Part shown: positions 10,541 through 21,500 of the stretch, in pieces
How the letters are laid out: every line of letters starts with the position of its first letter
Numbering within the stretch: the first letter of the stretch is position 1
Origin: Piper betle
Lineage: Eukaryota > Streptophyta > Magnoliopsida > Piperales > Piperaceae
NCBI GenBank assembly: GCA_033002965.1
Contig: JAURVB010014555.1
Location: 81,380 to 145,379 of the forward strand
Reading direction: 5' to 3'
DNA: 64,000 nt
Made by a program: the position numbers and the translations under genes
The notes under the pieces: model-generated
Told to the model about the DNA's origin: nothing
The model's database searches: none
What the model saw: the letters and a program-made list of their open reading frames with translations, nothing else

Positions 10541-12677
10541 TTAACCCTTTCATCTTAATTATCAATGTAATTGCATTTTTTTAAAATAATTATAATAAAA
10601 ATTAATTTAAAATTGTTTGTGCAAAAATATAGATTTGTTGCACAAACTCAAAAAATATTTTAAAAAATGGGAGTTTGCTGCTTCACTATTTTGAAAGGCT
10701 TATGTGATGCAATATCAAAATTCGTGATCATAACAAAGAACCATTTGTCTATGCAACGTATCATAATTAATTATCAACTACTAAAAATAAAAATAATAAA
10801 ACAATTGACACAAAATAAGATTTTTACAATGAGTACAAAAATAACAAAAATCTTTTATATACAAAAATTTCTCTCTGTCACAATAAAAACTTGAAAAATA
10901 ATCACAGAGTAATCAACTATTGATGCACAAGAAATTGGAGGTTTGTAGAGCAAACTTGCTGAGTGTATGGGGTTCCCTGAACACCAGTCAAGTCAGAATT
11001 GGTCAGCCTGCCCATGTATTTCTAACAAATAGACTCGACACAAGTTAAATCAAGCTGACTAGCCCGTTTGTGTCTAGACACATGTCAAACTGCCCAAACC
11101 AACTAGGCCAAGGAACCAAATCAAACCAGTATGAGCCAAATCAGGAACGTCTAACCCAATCCAATTGCACACATGTCTAGGTCCCTAACTTAACCCGAAA
11201 CCGGTGACTCAATCGAGTCAATAATTAAACTTATATCGATTTGTAGTGGCAAACATATGTTCTCAAGTTTTTTACTCGTAAGTTTAGCCTTTCAGTCTAG
11301 CTTTTCAACGAGCTTCTAATTTGTGAATAAAATTAAGAATGAGAGGCCTCAGTTATTAAAAAAACATGGAGGGTGTGTAATTATTAGGAGTGCCCATCAA
11401 TAATCAATTCTGATTGGCTGGAAGTATGGCAAATCTATAATGAGAATATTTAGTATTAGTTGCAAGCTACAGGCGTATATGCTAACTTTAATATCAACTT
11501 TTTATTACAAGGATGGTTGGATAACAAAATTTACACTGACCGCTACTGGTGCTTGCGGCACTTATTTAATTAGTTTAAATCTTCTAGATTGTGGGTTATT
11601 TAAAAACGTAACTATAATAATTAAATTAATCTAGCCAATCATACAATTTTCTGTAGCACCCTCACCGTACTAAGCTTCCTCATCTATAATTTGCAAGATT
11701 CATATTTTATTTGGAGACTTTGGTTTACTTGATATGGAAGCTTTCGAGTCCACAAAATTTCCAGCTCGTCACGGGCGTGGGGTGAGTCACGTACACGTCT
11801 CCTAATTATTTCCAACTATTGTTTTAATTATTTTCTTCCCAACGCCATGCTAAGAGTCCCAGGTGACAGGTGTTCTGACAGGGTGGGCCTCATTCTTTCT
11901 TCTTAATTTTTCACACGTGGGCAGCATAATTATGTAAAATTTCCAAAGTTGGTAGGTCCCACTTGCTTCGACGTTACGATCTCCCCTTCAAGGCCTATTC
12001 TTTAATTAAGGGCATTGTTTTCAAAATATAACAAATTAGGGCTATAAGCATTTTTATTTAATTTCTATACAAAAGTATTTAAAATTAATGTATTTTAAAG
12101 CAATCTAAAAAAATAAGTCGTACTCATGTCTAAAAATAATAAAATTTTATGAACCTCTTATTTATGCACCCTATCTCCCGTATATATAGACCTCTATCAC
12201 CCGTATATTTAAACTATTTTATGTAAGAACTCAGTAAAAAAATTCATATTAGAATTGTAGCTCATATAAAGTATATGAAGTATAACTTTATCTTATTTTC
12301 TTTCTAAAAAATTTGCATTTCTATTTTTATTTATTAGTGTCAATTGTAACCAAATAAAATACTCTAAAAACGAAATAAAATTTGTTGAATCAAATCCGTT
12401 TTTGAGCTCACAAAAAGTTGTATCACTATCATAGTCCATTTTGATATATTTATCCTCCTGCAACACATTTTCAATATGGGTTACATCTCTTCTCCTAAGA
12501 CATAAAATGCTATCTTGTAAAAGAATGCTATATTAGAAAAAGAAGACATAAAATGCTTTCTAATTATAATCAAATTTTTATCATTAATAATCAAAGATGA
12601 ATTAAATTTAGTTTAAATAATAATATATATGCTCCACTAGTTTTTTCTTTCAAGTATTTTCTCTTAGATTAATTTAG

Positions 12678-12720
<43 letters not shown>
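12678..12720. repeat. (TA)n microsatellite
   Basis: An almost pure TA dinucleotide run of about 40 bases lies in intergenic DNA. Similar (TA)n runs occur at 15482-15512, 27340-27372, 32838-32870 and 39456-39489. Confidence 0.95.
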
Positions 12721-12721
<1 letters not shown>

Positions 12722-14542
12722 AAAATCCAAAGCTTTTACAAAATTTGTGGCTTTCTCAGGATTAATATTATATTTAATGTTCATATAGAAATAACTAAGA
12801 TTTCAAGTTACATTTGGAAGTTTGAGTTTTGCTTTCTCTTATTTGGTTTCTCAATGGAGTCCCATGGGTCATGCTTAATTAGTACTGTCCTTGAGCCAAC
12901 TGAAACCCGAGCTATAGAAAATGGGTTTAACAATGCCCGGTTAATCTTAGAAGACTACTATTTAAAGACGATATATTAGGGTATTTACATTGTATAGTGC
13001 ATGTTTGTAATCTATAATTTGAGGGCTAAGGGTCACTTTTCTAAATAATAAATTAGTGTTCAAAATAATGAATGATGGCACTACCTATTTTTTACTACAG
13101 ACACAACCACCGAGGTATTACCATTCATAATTTCTAAAAATTAGAATAATGCCCTTATTTTTCATAATATGGCTCTCTTCATTTTACTTTTATTGATGGT
13201 AAAATGTTGTGAAAATCATGACCAGAAATTGTAACCTGACAACCAAAGAAAAGTTTTGAACCCTTTAAACTCATTTTTGAAATATTTTGTTCATCCGAAT
13301 TAGGGTTTATGGTTCAATGAAATTAGGATGATATTCACAACTATAGCCGTCTTCCAACTAGGCAAATATTTATTTTTCGCAATGAAAATAAGTTCAAGCT
13401 CAAAATGGGATGAGACAAATCCTAAATAGAGTTTTCAAATGGTTCAAACACTACCACCAAAATTATGCTTTATATAATATTTCATCATTTCAAACCAAAC
13501 TCGAAACCCATAATTTGAATAAAGTAATCTACAATACGATTTAGTTTGTCTCAAAATAACAAAGTAATATAAATTACTCAACTCGTATAGACAATATAAA
13601 TTAGACCTCTAGTCTAGATACAATAATTTCTACAAGTTAGATTAGATCGTCAGAGTTATCTTATACGCATAATTTGAATCGTTAAAAATGTGTTGAACCG
13701 ATCACACATATAGAGAGCAAGAAGTTATCATCTAATGGTAACACCTTTTGGTTTGATAACTTGTCATCAGAAGTTGTTAAATTTAAGACCTTTAGTAAAT
13801 AAATAAAAATTAAATAATAATTTCGAACACTTCTTATTGTTTTAAAGACAGGTTCCTATTGCTTTTTCCTACCCAATACCATATACCATCTTTAAATATA
13901 GTTAGGTCTTTGTATCATTTTAATTCCTAACAAGTTTTTAATCAGAACTGATCGCTAATTCAATTTCTTTTATGTTGAAAATTGTAGAATTTTAAATCAT
14001 TATTTAATTATCAATAATTTAATATCTAATAAAATATTTTATTAATAGTTTTAAATTTTGGTTGACCATAATTTGGACTGGTTAAATCAAAAACATCATT
14101 TATCAACTAAAAATCCAGTATAATACTTTGTACAATATCTAAAATTATGGCCCTAAGTATGATAATAATTATAAAAAATTAACAATTTTTTCTGTTCAAA
14201 CTAAAAAAAATCAGCGTGTATTTTTCTTTACCTTATAAAAACAAAAAATTATTTTCAAAGAAAAGTTTTTATACCATAACTGGGAGGAAATTTTTTGATA
14301 TTATCAAAGTGTTAGAGAAAATTATGCCTAATTATTAAAATAGGGAAAATATATATTATATAAAATATTTTCATTTAAAAAATTTAAAATAATTCAATAA
14401 AAATTGTATAAAAAAAAAGGTAGGGACAGCCAGCCAACCACCCGCTGAGGTAGCAAGCCTATTAGTTTTGTCGTTATCATGATATTTTTTAGATAATTAA
14501 CTTTAATACTGTTACTATTCTGTATTATTAAAAAATATTTAT

Positions 14543-15236
14543 ATATTTAAAGAGGTGGCACCAATACATACATATCACACCCTCCCTCCCCGTTTTGTCT
14601 GCCTCTGTTCTTCCCCTACCGCTTACTGCTTGATTGCATCGGCGCTATCAGCACTCCACACTTCCAAGATCTGGTCCCCTTATTATTAAACTTCAATCAC
14701 TCAGACACTCCAATCTTGCCCATTTACACCAGCATCTCCCCAGCCATATCTGGTACCATCAGCAAGAAGGCCTCCTGTTTTTAAGTCCCTGTTCATGGCT
14801 TTCTGGCTTCCAATCTGTCTTCTTTCCAAGTAATAGCTTGTCATTCTTGCCTGCTTGCGAAATCCCAGATCCACTTCCCTGCAAAAAGATGAGCAATATC
14901 CACTGTTCTGAGACAGGGAGTAGAAGGCCCCAACTTCCAATTTGTCATCTTTTGGATGATTCACACGAGCCCATATCCCATCTCTTTTCTCAAACAGACC
15001 CTGTTCTTCTTCAGAAAGTTCCTATTCTTGATCCGAGTAAGTCCTCCCTTAGTCTCTTTCTTCCAAGATTGAACTCTTTTCCAAGTTTAATGGTTGGCTA
15101 TATTTGGAAAGCGGGCTTCCCAGACCTCACACAGCCCATGATTTCTGGAGAAACCATCCCGAATTATTCCTTTTTTCACGCTTCTGTTTGTAGGCTACGT
15201 ATTCTGATTGAAAAATAAAATTATAAAACCAAGAGG
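14543..15236 (+). promoter_or_regulatory. Probable promoter and 5' leader of the AVT1 gene, with leader intron
   Basis: A TATA-like TATATTTAAA (14543-14552) is followed about 30 bases later by a C/T-rich stretch (CACACCCTCCCTCCCC), a usual plant transcription-start setting. The leader could be interrupted by an intron: donor CCGA|GTAAGT at 15037 and acceptor TTTGTAG ending at 15193. An ATG at 14634 opens a long upstream frame not in phase with the main start, so it may act as an upstream open reading frame. The exact transcript start is inferred. Confidence 0.45.
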
Positions 15237-15478
15237 ATGAAGAATTCTGTGTCTGAGAATGCTTTCTACATAATTGAGAGCGAGGAGGAGGAGAAGGAAG
15301 AGGAGAAGGTGGACGTGGAGAATGACGGCAGCGACAAGGCCTCCGACGACGAGGAGTCGTCGGAGTTTGATGACGAGGACGGGAGTTCCCGGCCGCCGAC
15401 GAGGCCGAGCTCCTACAACACTTCATGGCCACAGAGTTATCGGTGAGGATGCTTTCTTCCCTCATGAAATTTCATGTC

Positions 15479-15517
<39 letters not shown>

Positions 15518-18500
15518 CTAATTTTTTGTATTAAATTTTTATTTATTTTTCTATGGTATTGGCGACATAATTTTATTGATTTATTATTTCCTTGAAAATT
15601 GATTCCATTATTGAATTTCATTTTTCATTTTTGTTCTTGTTAAATAAAAGATTTTTTAGAAGATCCTCCGGTATATTTTAGACGAGTCACAGCGTTTGTT
15701 TTATTAAAAATGTCATTGCCTAATTTTTCGTTTTCATCGTCAATGCCACTATTATTAAAAATGTTATTAATTGATTTTCGTTTTATTTGTGATTATTACC
15801 ATTTTGAGCAGAATTTGCATTTCTATCATTGTAATTTCTAAGTTTTGGTTGCTAACCATCTTACGAAAAATTTGGATGGAGAGTCGAAATTGTTGGTTAG
15901 TTGATTCTAGAATGGGAAGTTCTAGTGACAGTCATTTTACAGTCAATTAATCATTTCTTTTCCCTAGTTTTTTAATGAAATTTGAAGAGACTTAAAATCA
16001 AATACATGCAAACTAAGAATTTCTTTTGGTATTAAATTTTTTGCAGATATATATATATTTTTAAAAGTACAACCTCCCCATTGATTTCAATAATTATAAT
16101 TACAATCTATGAACAACCTTGATAAAAACCTAATTTATACCAAGTTTATCTTTGATAGTCCTATCATAACTTCTATTGCTCCATTTTCTTTATTATTGAT
16201 CTTGAGATGGATGTGTGTTTCCACTAGAAAAGGCAGAACGAAGTCTCCTCCAGTAAGAGGAGATTTTAGTGGCATCATAGCCACCAATATGAAATCGAGA
16301 AAAAGTAAAGAAAATTGAAAAATATCATAGACAAAATTTAAAATTTTCTCATAAGAGGAGATTAATTTGTTTCAGAAATGTGACAATGTGTTTAATTGTG
16401 TTAGAAGAAAGCAAATAGGTTAAATCAAGCATAGTACTCATAGAAATCATTTACAATTGCTTGGGCATACATTCAAAGGAAGCCTAGTGTCTAGTTACAA
16501 AGAGATGTGATTTTCTAGGTTGGTAATGCACAAAATAGGAGCACGCATGCAATTTCTGGCACTAGATCCATAATCTAAAAAGTGTTTGTGATTGTTTCAG
16601 AATAAATGAAATAAAAAGTACGGTAAAATTATGACAATTATTCTACTAAGGAAAAACGTAGAAGAAAAAGTAAACAAAAGAACTTTTTAAGATAAAAATA
16701 GTTGTTTACAGTTTGAGATTAAAATACAATATGATCCATGCTCCAAATTACTTGGGATCAATGTCTAATATTAGTTTTTTTGTCATGAATGAATTGATTT
16801 ATAACATATATTTTATCAAGTGCTTTTAACACTTTTTATCAATATTAATTATATAATTTTTATTGAAAAAACGATAGGCAGTCGATCGACATGTATAGCA
16901 GTGTGACCTCGCCAAACATTGGCTTCTTGGGCACGCCGACGTCCTTGAGCCGGCTTGGCAGCTCATTCTTGTCGTCGACGTTGACGCGGCGACATACGCC
17001 GGAGATCCTCTCCAACCTCATCAAGCCGTTGATACCGTCAGAGTCGCAACAGCAGCCGAGCGCCGACTACTTGCCGCCTCCACCGCCATCACGGAAATCG
17101 TCGTCGTTTAGGCCTTCGTTTCATGAGCCAAAAGCCGCCAAGGGCGTCCATGAGTTCCCGGTCTCTAGGCAATGCTCATATGGCCAAGCTGTTTTGAATG
17201 GTAAACTTTTCTATTCTATTGTGCCAATTTAGAAATTAAAAAGAAAAAAAATACCACCATACTAATTGTTCTAAATAGTCATTTTTTATGAGTTAAATAC
17301 AACTATCTCATAATATTTTAGAAGTTAAAAACAAGAGAGCAGGTAAAGAGCTCAGCTTAAGTATGTTTCATCTAAGAGGTGTTATTTTGAAATGTTCATT
17401 AGTTGAAATACTAAGAAGTTGCTAATTAATAACTAAAATTAATATAAAAAATTGCAAAATATATGACATGAGGGTTGTTTTACTTGTATGTATTTGCCTT
17501 GCACAATGTGTCTGGCCAAGGACATAAATTTAAAAGGTAGAGAGAGTTTGTGAAGGTCACATTAAAATATGAAAAAAAATTAAGGTGAGTCAGTTAAACA
17601 TTTTTTAGTAGGTCCTACCAAATAATATTTATATATATGTTGAAAAATAGAGTGTAGGAGGTAGATAAAGTTTTATCTTTTATTGACATCAATATAACCT
17701 ATTTTTAGATATTTGAAACATGTAATAGTTTATAGATATATTGAAATTGAATTACAGTTATTTTGAGAATTAAGATGAAAGGGTTAAAAATATTAAATTA
17801 ATTAATAAATCTATAAATATCTGAATTATTTATTTTTATATTCATATATGTGAATTTTGAGTAGTGAAACACATTGCATTGCTCCAAATAAAAATTATAA
17901 CTCGTGTAAGGTATAGGACTTGTAGCTCGTATATTCTTTAAAACAAATGGTTACTCGTTGTAATTTTCTTATATTGGCTTGTCGACTTGAATTACATTTT
18001 ATATATTTTTTGCTATCACGATATATTTTTAGCGATGGTACAGGCTATAACATTAATCAAATAATATAGCATACATGATAGCAGTGTTATAACTAAAAAT
18101 AATTAAGAACCCAATTTGTGCGCAAAATCAAATTAAAAAATACCTAATTTTCTTTTTTAAAAAATTAAATGATTTATTTACATGCCCTTTCGCCCCATTA
18201 AAAAAAGAAAAATGAAAAAACCACTAAATCAAGAAGCTAATTTTACATCTAATAGCCAATGTCCATCGTTAAATTAATGATTTTGATCTCGACATTTTTT
18301 TCTTTTTTAAAAAAAAAGAAATTATAAAGCAAGCTTTGTGATCCTGACTACTAGACGTGCCAACTGGCCCATCTATATAAATTGTCCAAGACAACTAAAG
18401 ACAAAACCCTTTGTCAGTGGACCCCACACAAGCGATGATCAAGGGGACACAAAATCCTAACATGTGGATATGGCACTCGATGCATGTGGACTGGATGTAG

Positions 18501-21500
18501 GGCACATGGTGGCTTTCATTCAATCGCCTTTGTTTTTTGTACTACTTTGGTGGGTCCCATCCGAGCTGTATCGGTTCGTTCAAGTGGGACCAGCATTCAG
18601 GAGTACAGACTACGGGGGCCTCCACCGTGGATAGGGAGGGTACTCGATGCATGTGGACGGTTTGTAGGGCGGGCGCCAGGCGGTTTTCATTCAATCGCCT
18701 CTTGTTTTTGTACTACTCTCTGGTGGGTCCCACCCGATCTGTTTTCACCCATTCGAGTGGGGCCAGCGTTCAGGAGTGCGGACAACGGCGGGTTTCAATT
18801 ACATGTTTGCATGGGCGTCATGGGAGAGAGGCAGCTGTCACTGGTTTTGAGGGTGGAGGGTGGGATTGTAATTAGAAGGTAGATCTTGGGCAAAAAGTGA
18901 GACATCGGATATGGCTGAGTAGGTCTTCATTATCGTGAGAATATTTAATATTATATATATAGACATAAATATTGGGCAAAAAGTTTGTCACAATATATTT
19001 AATATTATATATATAGACATAGATCTTGGGCAAAAAGTGAGACATTCGATGAGGTTGAAGATAGGTCTTCATTATTGTGAGCATGCACAAATGAGCTCGA
19101 TGAATAGTTTGTCACAATATATTTAATATTATATCTATCTACATAATACATATATATATTCCTTATAATTATATTGGCGAAAAATGATATAAAATTTACA
19201 TGAGAAAAATGAGAGCAAGATGTCAGCTGTCTTTTTTCCATGTTTGGTGTCAATAATACCAAAGGTATTTTTGTCATTTGGTTCGAGTTAGAGAGGCCGA
19301 CATAGTTTCTGCCTGTTTGACTCGAATCTCAAACCCTTACTATGTTGAACAAAAGTATGTACTTGTCATATAAAATACTAGTCAAATTCTCGCACAATGT
19401 ACGGGTTTTATGGATTTATTTTTTAAATATAATAATTTTATTTTATAGTGATTATTTGATATTTTACTTTTAATTTAGAATTTGTATTTATTTTTTGTTA
19501 TTTAAGGGAGCATTAAATATAATTTGACTCGAATTAGAAATCTTAACTTGGTTTAATTAAGATTCTTACTTATTTTTAATAATTATTTATAAACACATGA
19601 CAAATTAATTAAATTTTCTACTATTTTTTACATGCCTATTATAAAAATAAAATGTACCAAATCTAGATAAATAATATATACTACATTTACTTGAACATAC
19701 ACTACAATTAATAATATTATTCAAAATAATATTAATATTATTATAAGAATAATTGATTTAGAACTAATAATATACATATGGTTAAATATTATTTTTTAAT
19801 TTTAATTTTTCAATCATATACTACAATTAATTAATATATTTCTAATAAGAATGATTGAAAATTATATAATATTTAATAGTATATTTTAGCTTTAATTAGA
19901 ATATTTTAGTTTTAATTATAATTATAATTTATTTTAGTTATTTGAAGGAGGATTCAATGTAATTTAACTCGAATTAAATATCTTAACTTAGTTTAAAATT
20001 CTTATTTAGTTTTTTATTAATATATAAATTATTTAAAAAATTACTATTTTTTACGTGTTCATTATAAAAAATAATTTTTACTAAACCTAGTCATACTTGA
20101 ATTAGACTTTTCAATACACATTACAATCTAATTCCCTAATAAGAATAGTTGAAAACTGTATAATACTTTATTAATATTTTTTGAATAATGAAGGGTAACA
20201 TCATAAAAAAACTTGAATTTTTGATAAAGACTGTATTAAATTTAAAGTAAATATTTAATTAGGGCTTTCTTAAGTGGTAAATATTATAATATTACTTAAT
20301 GACACATGGCAAATTTATAACACATGGGCCACGTAGTGAGAAGTGTTGTGGCGGCTCCTTTTAAAAAGTGAATGTTGCTTTCATATATTAGTGAAGATTA
20401 TTATCATTCGTACTAGGAGAAATACATATATTGTGCCATGCATGGCCAATATTAGAGATTGACTCTATTATAAACAATCATCTTTGAATAATGAGATGGA
20501 ATATTATAATTTGATATCTTAAAGATAAACTTCAATTTTTTCAATTTTAAATATAGAATCTAATTAAGCGAAAAGATAAATTATAATAATTTAATTTATC
20601 TTTTTTATTTTGTTATACTTTGATTGGTTGAATCTCCTACTTTTCATCAGAGACTGCACCTTTAATCACCCTTTTTATTAACAAGAGTAGATTATGCAAA
20701 TTCTTAAGGTTTATAAAAATCCCTTTTATTAATAAGAGTAGATTATGCAAATTATTGAGGTTAAAAAATTTTTTGTGACTACATGTAACTCAAATACAAT
20801 GGCATTGATTGGGAAAATGTATTTGTGCATACTAATATGTACTCTTGGATTGGAAGCTACATATTCCAAGTTGGATGAAAAATCTTGTGTAACCATACAC
20901 AAATGTTCATGTTTAAATTTCTATAGCAAATTCAATAAAGATGAGAGTTGTGTTCTATTCTTATATAATGGCCTGTGTGCATGAACTTTATTCCTCTAAA
21001 ATTGCAGCATTTTACTTTAACTTTTTGTCTGTAAAGCACATTACATTTCTAATAAAAGCAATAGTTTCCTATGCATCATGAGATGACATTAATCTTGCAT
21101 CATGAAGTTTTATTGCTTACTTTTAATTGGGTGATGCTTACTTCTATCATTTTTATTACTTGTTGTAGGGGTCAATGTCTTGTGTGGGGTGGGAATACTA
21201 TCCACCCCCTATGCTGTGAAGCAAGGAGGATGGATGGGGCTCTCCATTCTGTTCATCTTCGCAATTTTATCTTGGTACACTGGAATCCTGTTAAGACATT
21301 GTTTAGATAGTGCGCCAGGCCTTGAAACATATCCTGATATCGGTCAGGCAGCGTTTGGCACGATTGGTCGAATTACAATCTCTGTAAGAACTAGTAATTG
21401 TTCAGTTTCTATCCTTTTCTTTCTTTTGTAAAATGAATGAGTAGAACAAAACCAATGTTGACCATGTTATTGACTTGTTTCATTTTATTGTGTTTTGTGG

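Larger units (their letters stand above)
8739..14560. other. Large AT-rich spacer between SIG6 pseudogene and AVT1
   Basis: No gene was found. Apart from the listed repeats, the stretch is AT-rich with many T/A runs. A moderately GC-rich patch at 10960-11230 (CAAGTCAG..., AACCCGAAACCGGTGACTC) looks like an old element; it resembles, inverted, the sequence around 49770-49830. A G+C-richer patch at 11770-11980 with ACGTGG and CACGT words is of unknown role. Confidence 0.55.

Noticed and set aside
14634..15218. 194-codon frame as a separate protein gene
   Set aside because: It contains a probable leader intron, matches no family, and ends just before the AVT1 start. Kept only as a possible upstream ORF.
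20745..20984. 79-codon frame in AVT1 intron 2 (MQIIEVKKFF...)
   Set aside because: It starts within a tandem duplication, lies in an intron on the same strand as the gene, and matches no family I recognise.
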